Assembly: GCA_016788865.1 (NCBI GenBank)
Contig: JAEUSB010000059.1
Span: 124,001-188,000, forward strand
Source of the DNA: Leptospirales bacterium
Lineage (GTDB): Bacteria > Spirochaetota > Leptospiria > Leptospirales > Leptonemataceae
Reading direction: 5' to 3'
DNA length: 64,000 nt
Part shown: one piece after another, positions 1-8,801 of the stretch
How the letters are laid out: each line of letters opens with the position of its first letter
How positions within the stretch are numbered: position 1 is the first letter of the stretch
Made by a program: the position numbers and the translations under genes
Notes under the pieces: generated by a model
What the model saw: the letters and a program-made list of their open reading frames with translations, nothing else
What the model was told of the DNA's origin: nothing
Databases searched by the model: none

Positions 1-1
1 G

Positions 2-1153
2 CTTCCGTATCGCGTAGGCGCAGCCTTGCTCATTGTTTCAGCCAGTTATTGCGCCGCCTCCACGGTGTTCAACAACGTGATCGGTGTGTTGCGCGGGTAT
101 CGCCTTGCAAAGCTGTGTTTGGTAGCATGGACACCCGGCGCACTGGGATTTGGTGTAACGATAGCAAAGTTTTCGGGTGCAATACCGGCTAACTGGTTTA
201 CTGAAAACGCTGGAACCATTGGAATCATGATGGGGATGGTGCTGCAAGCCCTGGCCAACGCCGATAGAGTCGTCTTCTTGCAGAGAGAGCAACTCCGCAT
301 TGTACAGGAACATAAAGATCAATTGGAAGTCAAAGTAACGGAGCGGACGGAGCAGCTGGCGGAGACTACTGCAATTGCCCAGGCAGCGCGCAAAGAGTCA
401 GATGATCTCCTTGCGAAGATCCTGCCAGGAGAGGTTGCAGAAGAATTAAAACGGGCAGGAGCCGTCGAGTCGCTCTTGCATGACGAAGTCTCCGTACTCT
501 TTACAGACTTTCAGGGATTCACTGCCTCGTCTGAGAGCATGCTGCCCGAGGAGCTTGTTTCCCAATTGGATGGTTTCTTCTCGCAGTTTGACGAGATCTG
601 TTTGCGCAACGGGATGGAGAAACTCAAAACCATAGGGGACGCGTATATGTGTGCCTCGGGTATCCCAAAGTTGAGCTCCAGCCACGCAGTCGACGCCTGT
701 CTGACAGGGTTGCAGTTTCGGGAGTTCATGTTACGAACTGCTACACTACGTGCAGAGGCGGGACTCGAGACCTGGAGAATTCGGATTGGGATTCATTCCG
801 GCCCAGTAATCTCAGGCGTGATTGGAAACTATAAGTTCGCCTATGATATCTGGGGAGATACGGTGAATACGGCCAGCCGGATGGAATCATTTGGCGCCGT
901 TGATGAGGTGAATATTTCCGAAACAACCTTCGCCCTGGTAAAGGATTTCTTTGAGTGCGAACCGCGGGGAAGTATCGAAGTGAAAGGCAAAGGTATGCAG
1001 ACCATGTACTTTTTGCGCCGGATCAAACCAGAATTTTCCCGTGACGAATTGGGTCTGGTGCCCAATGACCATCTTGTCTTCAGCGCACAGAAGCTTGAGC
1101 GAGAAGATTCGCAGACCGAGCTCCGGGGTCAGTTGCAAACATCGCTCAATTGA
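2..1153 (+). CDS. Class III adenylate cyclase, membrane-bound, 5' end outside window
   Basis: The reading frame is open from base 2, so the N-terminus lies upstream of the window. The visible part starts with about three membrane segments ending in an ALANADRV stretch, resembling the end of a 7TMR-DISM sensor, then a short coiled coil and a class III cyclase domain. Metal-binding Asp residues are in LFTDFQGFT (visible residue 169) and GDAYM (213). The purine-selecting residues are Lys in EKLKTIGD (209) and Asp in AYDIWGDTVN (282), the pair typical of adenylate rather than guanylate cyclases. The transition-state Asn and Arg are in NTASRM. It probably makes cAMP at the inner membrane in response to an external signal. 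Such proteins are numerous in Leptospira. The cyclase assignment is firm; the 7TM-DISM part is inferred from the last helices only. Confidence 0.9.
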   Translation, partial: LPYRVGAALLIVSASYCAASTVFNNVIGVLRGYRLAKLCLVAWTPGALGFGVTIAKFSGAIPANWFTENAGTIGIMMGMVLQALANADRVVFLQREQLRIVQEHKDQLEVKVTERTEQLAETTAIAQAARKESDDLLAKILPGEVAEELKRAGAVESLLHDEVSVLFTDFQGFTASSESMLPEELVSQLDGFFSQFDEICLRNGMEKLKTIGDAYMCASGIPKLSSSHAVDACLTGLQFREFMLRTATLRAEAGLETWRIRIGIHSGPVISGVIGNYKFAYDIWGDTVNTASRMESFGAVDEVNISETTFALVKDFFECEPRGSIEVKGKGMQTMYFLRRIKPEFSRDELGLVPNDHLVFSAQKLEREDSQTELRGQLQTSLN

Positions 1154-1459
1154 CACCGTTCTTCTTTGATCGCTTTCCTGATTCTTGGGTGCACAGGAGC
1201 CAGAACCACCAAACTGGCTTCTACTAATATGACTGCGGGAAGCGGACAAGAATGGCGGACAAGAACGCATTGGCCAAACCAGGGACCCATTCCTGAGCAT
1301 CTTGACCAAAATACTATGAATTAATGCTCGCCGGGCCACTCCTTCCCTGGATTTATGGCTATTGTAGCAGGTGAGATGGCTGCCAGGACAAACAATTGCT
1401 AATTTTCCCGCCCTCGGGACAATCGCCTGTCATCCAAATTTTCGCCCGCTGGAGCAAGC
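1154..1459. other. 306-base intergenic stretch
   Basis: No gene is convincing here. The longest open frames on the plus strand are about 30 codons without a ribosome binding site. There is a short direct repeat GCGGACAAGAA (about 1236 and 1253). The next gene has GGAG five bases before its ATG. No clear promoter, riboswitch or terminator was recognised. Confidence 0.4.
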
Positions 1460-1783
1460 ATGGCTGTTAAAGAAATTACACCCCTTGAAATGAAGGAATG
1501 GATAGATAGCGGAAAGCAATTCCAGCTAATCGACGTGCGCGAGCAGCACGAGTTTGACCACTGCAACATTAAGGGGGAACTGATTCCTCTTGGGACTGTA
1601 ATGGAAGCGCATGATAAGTTTCGACGCGACGTTCCTGTGATCGTCTACTGTCGCTCCGGCGCGAGAAGCGCGCGTGCCATTGAAGCATTGCAGGCGCAAT
1701 TTGGATTTGAGAACCTGATCAACCTAAAAGGCGGCATACTCCGCTACTCCGATGACGTTGACCCAAGTATCCCTAAGTATTGA
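1460..1783 (+). CDS. Rhodanese-like sulfurtransferase domain protein
   Basis: A 107-residue single-domain rhodanese. It has the opening LIDVREQHEFDHCNI motif and the active-site loop CRSGARS, with the persulfide-forming Cys at residue 64. The ATG at 1460 is preceded by GGAG. It lies 61 bases before a siroheme-type sulfite/nitrite reductase on the same strand, so it may handle sulfane sulfur or thiosulfate linked to sulfite reduction. That link is inference from position; single-domain rhodaneses have many roles. No signal peptide is seen, so it is cytoplasmic. Confidence 0.9.
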   Translation: MAVKEITPLEMKEWIDSGKQFQLIDVREQHEFDHCNIKGELIPLGTVMEAHDKFRRDVPVIVYCRSGARSARAIEALQAQFGFENLINLKGGILRYSDDVDPSIPKY

Positions 1784-1844
1784 ACTTTATTGACCGCATA
1801 ATGAAAAGCCGCGTCCTGGAAGGACCGGAAAACTGGAAGAAGAT

Positions 1845-4100
1845 ATGAAAGCTAGCAATCACCTCTGGAAAGACAAACTCATCTCGCGCATGCCGGATTG
1901 GCTCGCACGCGAAGTAGACATTTTTGAATCTGAAATCCAGCTCCGCAAGACGGGTAAAATAGACGAGAAAGTATTCGCAGAAACCAGGCTCCGGCGGGGC
2001 GCGTACGGCCAGCGCTATGACAACGGCCACAGACACGATGGTATCAAAACACAGACCCTGAATTTTCCATCCGGGGAACTTACCAAAGGTCCAGAAACTG
2101 CCTGGGATGCACCCGGAATGTTGCGTATCAAGATTCCGTATGGCGGAATGACAATTGAACAACTCGAAGTAATGGCAGAGCTTGCAGAAGAATATTCAGA
2201 TGGTATTGCGCACGTAACCACGCGCCAGGATTTTCAGCTACATTACATTCACATTGAAGATGCTCCTGCAATCATGCGCAGGCTCGCCGCAGTCAAAATT
2301 ACCACACGCGAAGCTTGTGGAAACTCCGTGCGAAACGTAACAGGCTGCCCAATCGCAGGCGTTTGCCACGATGAAGCATTCGATATTTCTCCGTATGCCA
2401 AAGCCCTCACCTACTTCATGATGGGCCATCCTTCCACAATGGAGTTCGGCCGGAAATTCAAACCAGCATTCTCTGGTTGCAAACAACACGCTTGCGGTCT
2501 GACAAACATGCACGACTGGGGCGTAGTTGCTCGCAAACGAGTGATTGATGGCGTTGAGAAACGCGGTTTCGAATTGTATGTTGGTGGTGGCCTTGGATCC
2601 GTTCCGCATCCTGCAAAACTGTTCGATGAATTCGTAACCGAAGAAGAGCTCCTGCCTATTACCCAGGCGATCGCGATTATCTTTGGCCGATATGGCGAAA
2701 AGAAAAACCGCGCCCGCGCTCGTATCAAGTTCGTAGTTTCAAAACTGGGAATTGACGAATTCAAGCGGCTGGTCCTGGAAGAACGTGCAAAACTGGAATA
2801 CGATCCACGCTGGACTGAATTCCTGACCAGACTCAATGAAACAGATGAAACACCAATCAAACCTCCGACAGACATGCCTTCTAACGGATCTGCAGAGTTT
2901 CATGATTGGATCAAAACCAATGTATACTTGCAACGCCAGAAAGGCTACGCTACGGTAACCTTGAAATTACCGTTAGGTGACATCACATCAGGACAACTCC
3001 GTAAGTTGGCAGATATCTGCCGCAAATACATTGGCGATGCGATCCGCACGACCGTTGAACAAAACATTGTACTTCGCTGGGTGTCGCTTGCGGATCTGCC
3101 TGCACTCTATCAGGACCTTAAAGCAAATCATCTGGCTCGTGCAGGTGCTGGAACAATTGAAGACGTTGTTTCCTGCCCGGGAACGGATACATGCAAACTC
3201 GGCATTGCAGCATCGCGCGGTTTGGCCGCAGAATTGATGCGCCGTTTGAACACCAGCCACGATCCGGTGGTTCGCGATCTCAGAATCAAGATCAGCGGTT
3301 GTTTCAACTCATGCGGCCAGCATCACATTGCTGATATTGGCTTCTACGGCGTCAGTAGAAATGTTGGCGCTTACACGGTGCCGCACTTCCAGGTTGTGAT
3401 TGGCGGACAATGGCATGAAAACGGTGGGGCGTACGGTCTTCCAGTTGGAGCCATCCCTTCCAAACGTGCACCGGAATTCGTAAATCAAATCACAACGCGC
3501 TACAAAGCAGAACGCAATGCGGAAGAGAACTTCCAGGCGTTCATCAAGCGCATTGGCAAAGTTGAAGTGAAGAAGATCCTGGATCAGCTTGCAACTGTTC
3601 CAGACTATCTAATCGATAAGACGCTTTTCAGTGACTGGGGAGATCCACGAGTATTTACCCTGGGAGACATGGGCGTTGGCGAATGCGCCGGCGAGGTTGT
3701 TTCAAAGACGGACTTTGAACTAACGGCCGCTGAACGCGAAGTATTTGAAGCACAAATCGAACTTGAGAAAGGAAACGCAAAGAAGGCAGGTGAAATGGCG
3801 TACCTGGCAATGGTCCATGCAGCAGCGGCCCTGACACGAATCAAGAATCCTTCTCTTTCCAACGATCCTGAAAAAGTGGTCACGGAATTCCAGACCAGAC
3901 TTGTTGAGCCGCAAATCTTCCATGACAAGTATGCGGGTGCCAAGTTTGCTCAGTATCTGTTTATCGCGCATCAGAATGCAGGACAGACATCGGACAAGGA
4001 TCAGGCACATCACCTGGTGGAGGAAGCGCAGCTTTTCGTTGAAGCATCGTATGCCTGCTACGCAAAACTCCAATCAACTCCAGCTGGGAGCATAGCATGA
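1845..4100 (+). CDS. Ferredoxin-type nitrite/sulfite reductase with C-terminal HEPN-like domain
   Basis: Two repeated NIR/SIR half-domains cover residues 1 to about 610. The siroheme/4Fe-4S ligands are complete: C-x5-C at 444 and 450 (SCPGTDTC) and C-x3-C at 486 and 490 (SGCFNSC). The substrate-side motifs TRQDFQLHYIH and GNSVRNVTGCP are present. It should catalyse six-electron reduction of sulfite to sulfide or nitrite to ammonia in the cytoplasm; the sequence does not decide between them. The rhodanese upstream slightly favours sulfur. Residues about 625-745 are a helical extension rich in Ala, His and Tyr that resembles HEPN domains. The stop overlaps the next start by four bases (ATGA), implying translational coupling to the unknown protein downstream. 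Confidence 0.93.
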   Translation: MKASNHLWKDKLISRMPDWLAREVDIFESEIQLRKTGKIDEKVFAETRLRRGAYGQRYDNGHRHDGIKTQTLNFPSGELTKGPETAWDAPGMLRIKIPYGGMTIEQLEVMAELAEEYSDGIAHVTTRQDFQLHYIHIEDAPAIMRRLAAVKITTREACGNSVRNVTGCPIAGVCHDEAFDISPYAKALTYFMMGHPSTMEFGRKFKPAFSGCKQHACGLTNMHDWGVVARKRVIDGVEKRGFELYVGGGLGSVPHPAKLFDEFVTEEELLPITQAIAIIFGRYGEKKNRARARIKFVVSKLGIDEFKRLVLEERAKLEYDPRWTEFLTRLNETDETPIKPPTDMPSNGSAEFHDWIKTNVYLQRQKGYATVTLKLPLGDITSGQLRKLADICRKYIGDAIRTTVEQNIVLRWVSLADLPALYQDLKANHLARAGAGTIEDVVSCPGTDTCKLGIAASRGLAAELMRRLNTSHDPVVRDLRIKISGCFNSCGQHHIADIGFYGVSRNVGAYTVPHFQVVIGGQWHENGGAYGLPVGAIPSKRAPEFVNQITTRYKAERNAEENFQAFIKRIGKVEVKKILDQLATVPDYLIDKTLFSDWGDPRVFTLGDMGVGECAGEVVSKTDFELTAAEREVFEAQIELEKGNAKKAGEMAYLAMVHAAAALTRIKNPSLSNDPEKVVTEFQTRLVEPQIFHDKYAGAKFAQYLFIAHQNAGQTSDKDQAHHLVEEAQLFVEASYACYAKLQSTPAGSIA

Positions 4101-4678
4101 ATCTTGAACATCTGAACGTTAAGATATTTGTTAAGAACCCGGAGTCAATCGGCGACGGAACGGAATTTGTTCAAATGTTCCATGAGTGGATACAGGGCAA
4201 CGTCTGCCAGGAACTCATGATTGATGTTGCAGACTATTCGCACGTTCCGGCGGGCCCAGGAGTGATGTTGATTGGCCACGAAGCTAACTACAGCATTGAC
4301 TTTGGAGAAGAAGAGAAACCTGGCTTGTTGTACAACCGCAAGGGGAAGCTTGCAGGTGATAACGTTAGCCGCATTCAGCACGTCCTTGGACAGGCTGTAC
4401 TTGCATGCAAACGAATCCAGGAACACAAGAGTCATTCAAAGGTCGTATTCGACCCTTCGACTGTGATCTTTACCGTCAATGATCGTATGCTTGCGCCCAA
4501 TTCGCAGGCAACGTTTGATTCTGTTAAGAAGGATTTTGAGAGCGCAATGGGTAGCCTCCAGGGCATTGAGCTTTCGCTGCTTTCTAAAGAGCCGCGCGAG
4601 CGCTTCGCTGTGAAAGCAACGTCAAAAGCGGGAACGCTCGCCGACCTTTCATCAGTTGCCGGAGTAGCCGCCCGCTGA
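4097..4678 (+). CDS. Conserved hypothetical protein coupled to sulfite/nitrite reductase
   Basis: A 193-residue soluble protein with no signal peptide, no membrane segment and no recognisable cofactor motif. It starts inside the stop of the reductase gene (ATGA overlap). The sequence has a mixed alpha/beta pattern, for example VKIFVKNPESIGDGTEFVQ and ADYSHVPAGPGVMLIGHEA. The tight coupling suggests it acts with the reductase, perhaps as an assembly or electron-transfer partner, but there is no direct evidence and I assign no function. It has few cysteines, which argues against it being an iron-sulfur ferredoxin. The next gene downstream converges on it 23 bases away. Confidence 0.75.
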   Translation: MNLEHLNVKIFVKNPESIGDGTEFVQMFHEWIQGNVCQELMIDVADYSHVPAGPGVMLIGHEANYSIDFGEEEKPGLLYNRKGKLAGDNVSRIQHVLGQAVLACKRIQEHKSHSKVVFDPSTVIFTVNDRMLAPNSQATFDSVKKDFESAMGSLQGIELSLLSKEPRERFAVKATSKAGTLADLSSVAGVAAR

Positions 4679-4701
4679 GACTCCGACTGTCTTCCTGGCT
4701 T

Positions 4702-6792
4702 TTAACCGGAAACCTTGAAATCCTCTACCGTACGGTAGAGCGAATCCGTTTCCTGTGACACATTTCGGACCGACGCTGCAGTTTCCGCGGCGCGTTCCGA
4801 AATTGTCTGCGCCATTGTGCTGATAGCTTCAATGGTTCGCATCATCTCTCGAGTTGTGATGGATTGTTGTTCCTGGCTCTGCACTACCTGGGTGCCCATC
4901 GAGCCCATATCCTGCATGGATTGCCGGATGCCGTTGCTCAATTTTATTTGCTCGCGGGTTGCTTCTTCCATGGTTTTTCCAAGGGCGCTCGCCTGAAGCG
5001 CGGATTCACGTAGTTGATGGATGCTTCGGCTAAGCATCTCTACCCGCGATTGCCCCTCGCGAACATTCTCTTCGGAATCGCGCAAGAGCTGCGTAATCTG
5101 ACGCGAAGCCTTTGTGCTTTGCTCAGCTAAACGTGATACTTCGGTAGCAACCACGGCAAAGCCGCGTCCCGCCTCTCCGGCGCGAGCCGCTTCAATCGAG
5201 GCGTTCAGCGAAAGCAGGTTAGTCCTGTCAGAAATGTCATCGATCACGCGCAACGCCTGAAGAATAGCGCGCGAGCTTTCCACGATTTGACTGATCCCGT
5301 CGATTGCAGTCCGCGACGAAGCTTCTGCGCTCTCTGCAAGAGCCGCGGATTCATCCGCGCGCGTACGAACCAGCTCAGCCTGTTCGCCGAGGGTTCTGAT
5401 TGAGCGGCCCAATTCGCGTTCAACAGACTCGATTGATGCGCGTATGTTCGTAGTCTGAGTGGCGACGTTATGCGCTGTCTCATCGATCGAAGCCGACATC
5501 TGCTCCATTGCTGCAGACGCCTGCTCGCTGGCCGATGCCTGTTCCTGGGCAACGTGCGAGAATTGAACTGCATTTTCGGATAACGTCTTGTTCTCGCTTT
5601 GAACGCGATCGGCAACGTACCGAATCCGACTGATGCGCGTTGAGAGCGAACCGAAATACGTATTCATTAGCAAATGAAGTCTGCCAATTTCGTCAAGGCT
5701 CTCCGGCCCGGATCTATGGGCCAGGTCACCGCGCTCCATTGCCCGGACGGATGTACTGAGTCTGGCAAGACCGCGGTCGATCGTACTAGAATTAAAATGG
5801 CTCAGTATGCCTGCCACAATTACGCCCGCGCAAATGAAAACTCCAATCCAGAACCAGAACCAACCAAACCGATCCATACTCGCAGCAATCGTCCGCGTCA
5901 CGCAGACCGCATTCGGCCCATTCAGAGCGCACGTGATCAATCGATCGGAGACTGTGTCGTAATAGCCCGCTTGAAGCTGGTTCCATTCCGGAAGGCTCCG
6001 CTTCAGCACGCTGCTCGCACCAGGAAAAAGCGAATCCCTTGTGAGCGCGTCTGTGTTGGAAAAATATTGAATGCTCGTTTCGGAAGCGGTTTTCGGACGC
6101 GCATCGCTTTCGAGTAAAACCGACGCCAACTGCCTGTCGCCGATTCGCGCTTGTTCAATCGATTGATTGACTCCAGTGTAAAAAGCCAGTCCTCCCAGCC
6201 AGAACGTGTATCCAACTGCGAAAAACGTAACCGCCAGCGCAATTTTGGTTTTTACGGGCATTGAATATCCCTCGACCTTGATTCCCAGATCTCCGGCTTT
6301 ACGCGTGGCTTCCGAAGCATAGGGCCCCAGAAACTTCTGGACCATCAGATAAATATTCATTGGCAATCCGAATGAACCCGCGAACGCACCGACCAGGACC
6401 GTCTTCCCGCTCAAGGGGCCCGGGTGCAGTTTTTGCAAAAGCAAGAAGTAGGCGATCATCAGGAGCGTAGCAACCGTAGAGAAGATCAGGGTTGCGATCA
6501 GTGGAAGCAGGAAGACACGACGCAGGCCAGTTTGCAGTCTTTGCGGCGTGGCCTCTTTGCCAAGACCGGTAGCGCGATGCCCGAAGAGCATGATCAAAAG
6601 ATAGCCCAGACAACCCAGGGCGCCCCAGAGACCAACGTAGGTGGGGATCAGCTGCATCCGCTCCGCATCCGCAAAATTGCCCAAATAATAGAAAGCAACA
6701 ATCCAGACCAGGTTCCAGAGGACCCAGTTCACCATATAGCTCATGAAGATTGAGACGTAGGGGAAGCCAGGGGGCTTAGCGGATTCAGGCAT
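4702..6792 (-). CDS. Methyl-accepting chemotaxis protein with multi-TM sensor region
   Basis: A 696-residue receptor. The N-terminal half carries about six hydrophobic segments (five before residue 210, one near 310) with a roughly 95-residue external loop between the last two. A HAMP-like segment (about 330-385) is followed by a long signalling coiled coil. The conserved hairpin tip, around residues 520-560, reads [20 protein letters not shown] followed by [15 protein letters not shown], which is diagnostic of MCPs and binds CheA/CheW. Multi-TM N-termini instead of the classic two-TM periplasmic sensor are common in spirochaetes. No methyltransferase-docking pentapeptide is visible at the C-terminus. 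No che genes are adjacent apart from CheY/CheA-like genes some 6 kb away. The ligand is unknown. Confidence 0.95.
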   Translation of the reverse strand: MPESAKPPGFPYVSIFMSYMVNWVLWNLVWIVAFYYLGNFADAERMQLIPTYVGLWGALGCLGYLLIMLFGHRATGLGKEATPQRLQTGLRRVFLLPLIATLIFSTVATLLMIAYFLLLQKLHPGPLSGKTVLVGAFAGSFGLPMNIYLMVQKFLGPYASEATRKAGDLGIKVEGYSMPVKTKIALAVTFFAVGYTFWLGGLAFYTGVNQSIEQARIGDRQLASVLLESDARPKTASETSIQYFSNTDALTRDSLFPGASSVLKRSLPEWNQLQAGYYDTVSDRLITCALNGPNAVCVTRTIAASMDRFGWFWFWIGVFICAGVIVAGILSHFNSSTIDRGLARLSTSVRAMERGDLAHRSGPESLDEIGRLHLLMNTYFGSLSTRISRIRYVADRVQSENKTLSENAVQFSHVAQEQASASEQASAAMEQMSASIDETAHNVATQTTNIRASIESVERELGRSIRTLGEQAELVRTRADESAALAESAEASSRTAIDGISQIVESSRAILQALRVIDDISDRTNLLSLNASIEAARAGEAGRGFAVVATEVSRLAEQSTKASRQITQLLRDSEENVREGQSRVEMLSRSIHQLRESALQASALGKTMEEATREQIKLSNGIRQSMQDMGSMGTQVVQSQEQQSITTREMMRTIEAISTMAQTISERAAETAASVRNVSQETDSLYRTVEDFKVSG

Positions 6793-6879
6793 GTCCTACT
6801 ATGTTTCGGGTAGTCAGTGGGCCAAATGAAATTCATATTTTTGGGCTCTTGCAGCTATCTGGGCATTCCCGGGATGGGC

Positions 6880-6910
6880 GGACCGGTTAGCCGCATGCCC
6901 TGCCCGGTCC
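6880..6910. repeat. GGACCGG/CCGGTCC hairpin upstream of cytochrome gene
   Basis: Perfect 7-base arms at 6880-6886 and 6904-6910 flank a 17-base loop, and T-rich DNA follows on the plus strand. It lies between two divergent genes, so it is not a terminator for either. The left arm context GGCGGACCGG resembles hairpins at 23613 and 29626, so it may be a degenerate copy of the same element. Confidence 0.4.
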
Positions 6911-6963
6911 ATCCGGCCATTTTCTTTTTCTTGTCTATTCCATCGCAAGCGTCATAATAAACC

Positions 6964-8556
6964 ATGCTCCTTAGATGCCTGGTTCTCTCGCTCATCCTAT
7001 TCTGCGGATCCGTTTTTCCGGAGTCGCCTAAATACCTGGACCAGGGATGGAGCCTAAAAGAAAGAGCGTGGTTCTATTCAGCAGACCAGGGATCGCGCCT
7101 GGCGCCTTACGATATCTTTTTTAGCATTGAACAGCCGGATTCAGAAGCCCTTTTCGCCTCTCGCGCAAACTTACTGTCGTTCGGTTTCTTGTTTCAACCG
7201 GGCAACGATGGCGTACCCATTGGCTTCGCGAGAAATGGACGGGAACTGGGATTAACTTGCGCTGCCTGCCACACCAGCAACATTGAATACAAAGGAACAA
7301 CCATTCGGGTGGATGGCGGTGCGGGCCAATCGGACATGGCAGGGTTTCTCGAAGCACTCGGTGCAGCGTTGCAGGCAAATCTTGAGGAAAGGAAGTTCAA
7401 CCGCATGGCCAAGCGCCTGGGGGCAAATGACGCAAAGAGCAAAGAAGCACTGCGTGAACGTCTGAAAAGATCAGCGTCTGAAAGGCAGACATACAATACG
7501 GTAAATCGATCCGATCTGGTCTACGGGTTTGGAAGGTTGGATGCGTTTGGGCGGATCTACAATCGTGTGCTTCAATTTGCAAAATCAAGCGATACAGTTG
7601 CGGCTAACGCTCCCGTAAGCTATCCATACCTGTGGGATGCGCCTCATCATGATTACGTGCAATGGGTAGGGAGCACATCAAATGCAGGTCTGGGCTCCCT
7701 GGCAAGAAATGTGGGTCAGGTGGTTGGCGTATTTGGACACGTTGAGCTACAGAGTAAAGTGCCACAGGCCGGATACAATTCATCGGCTCAAATTGGAGAA
7801 CTTCTGGCAATCGAAAATCAACTGAAGCGACTAACGTCTCCCCTATGGCCAGAGGATGTTTTCCCACCAATTGATCGTAGCAGAATAGCTTCAGGCCGGA
7901 AGTTGTTCGAATCGAATTGCCTCAGCTGTCACCAGGACATCGAAAGAAAGAATCCAACGCGCAAAATCTATGCCCAAATGTACGGAATCGATCTGGTGGG
8001 AACCGATCCCAAAACCGCCGTAAACATTGTTGAGGCAAAGGGATCTACGGGTTTGCTGAAGGGTAAGCCAGTACACTTTCCAGTCTCAATAGAACGATTT
8101 GGCGAGACTGCAAGTGTAAATTACATGCTGCGCCATCTCGTGGAGGGAATTCTAATTCAGAACCCGGCACGGTTGATTCAGAGTGGCGTTACAAACGCCG
8201 GGGGGCTTTCCGCTGGACGGCAAGGAAAATTTCCAGTTGATCCAAAGGATCCACTGGTGGCATTGCTTGCCTATAAATCGCGGCCGTTAAACGGAATCTG
8301 GGCCACTGCCCCTTACCTGCACAATGGTTCTGTTCCGACGTTAGACGACCTACTGTTACCTGCGTCCAAACGTCCAAAGTCATTCAAGACCGGAAGCAAG
8401 GCTTTCGATCCTGTCAAAGTGGGATTCGTTTCAGAGGAAGGACCCTTCACGCTTGATACCTCCCTGCCTGGAAACAAGAATACGGGCCACGAATACGGGA
8501 CGAACCTCTCTGACGGAGAGCGCGCCTCCCTTCTTGAGTATTTGAAATCGCTCTAG
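6964..8556 (+). CDS. Exported RoxA-like dihaem c-type cytochrome
   Basis: A 530-residue protein with a short signal peptide (about 19 residues) and two haem c sites, CAACH at 99-103 and CLSCH at 319-323. The early block GW-x4-RAWFYSADQGS, the central block containing PYLWDAPHHDYVQW and the late block PLNGIWATAPYLHNGSVPTL are shared with the RoxA/RoxB-type rubber oxygenase-related family, usually annotated as dihaem cytochrome c peroxidases. It acts in the periplasm. The family includes dioxygenases and peroxidases; the sequence alone does not fix the reaction. A second c-type cytochrome-like lipoprotein lies about 2.5 kb downstream on the other strand. It is transcribed alone, divergent from the chemotaxis receptor. 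Confidence 0.85.
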   Translation: MLLRCLVLSLILFCGSVFPESPKYLDQGWSLKERAWFYSADQGSRLAPYDIFFSIEQPDSEALFASRANLLSFGFLFQPGNDGVPIGFARNGRELGLTCAACHTSNIEYKGTTIRVDGGAGQSDMAGFLEALGAALQANLEERKFNRMAKRLGANDAKSKEALRERLKRSASERQTYNTVNRSDLVYGFGRLDAFGRIYNRVLQFAKSSDTVAANAPVSYPYLWDAPHHDYVQWVGSTSNAGLGSLARNVGQVVGVFGHVELQSKVPQAGYNSSAQIGELLAIENQLKRLTSPLWPEDVFPPIDRSRIASGRKLFESNCLSCHQDIERKNPTRKIYAQMYGIDLVGTDPKTAVNIVEAKGSTGLLKGKPVHFPVSIERFGETASVNYMLRHLVEGILIQNPARLIQSGVTNAGGLSAGRQGKFPVDPKDPLVALLAYKSRPLNGIWATAPYLHNGSVPTLDDLLLPASKRPKSFKTGSKAFDPVKVGFVSEEGPFTLDTSLPGNKNTGHEYGTNLSDGERASLLEYLKSL

Positions 8557-8565
8557 GCCTGCTTC

Positions 8566-8590
8566 GACGCCTGGCGTCCGCTTCTGCGGA
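8566..8590. repeat. Two tandem small hairpins after the cytochrome gene
   Basis: GACGC-CTG-GCGTC (8566-8578) is followed by TCCGC-TTCT-GCGGA (8577-8590), sharing two bases. There is no T run after them. They begin ten bases after the cytochrome stop codon, so they may help end or stabilise its mRNA. Confidence 0.35.
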
Positions 8591-8624
8591 TTGCGCGTCG
8601 CTGGCCGCCCGAGACCCTTCATTG

Positions 8625-8675
8625 GGCTACCCAGGCACGATTTTCAGCCCAGAAAATACCGCAAATCGGGTAGCC
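8625..8675. repeat. GGCTACCC/GGGTAGCC inverted repeat
   Basis: Eight-base perfect arms at 8625-8632 and 8668-8675 are separated by 35 bases. It sits in the 245-base gap before the histidine kinase gene. It could be a binding site or chance; nothing else in the gap is recognisable. Confidence 0.3.
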
Positions 8676-8801
8676 ATCCTTGAGGCGCAGGGATGATTTG
8701 CATAAAAATCGACAGAATCGGCATCTCCGCACCCGTTAATAACACCAAAAGTAGTGTTCATTTCCTGAGGCCTGATTTTTCTGGAATGGCAGAAAACTCG
8801 T

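Noticed and set aside
3700..4100. HEPN domain of the reductase as an RNase toxin
   Set aside because: No R-x4-6-H catalytic motif could be identified, and it is fused to a metabolic enzyme rather than paired with an antitoxin.
1460..4678. SAM or other sulfur riboswitch before the rhodanese gene
   Set aside because: No stem with conserved riboswitch core or terminator could be built in 1154-1459.
4702..6792. Several open frames opposite the chemotaxis receptor
   Set aside because: They follow codon bias shadows of the receptor and contain no motifs.
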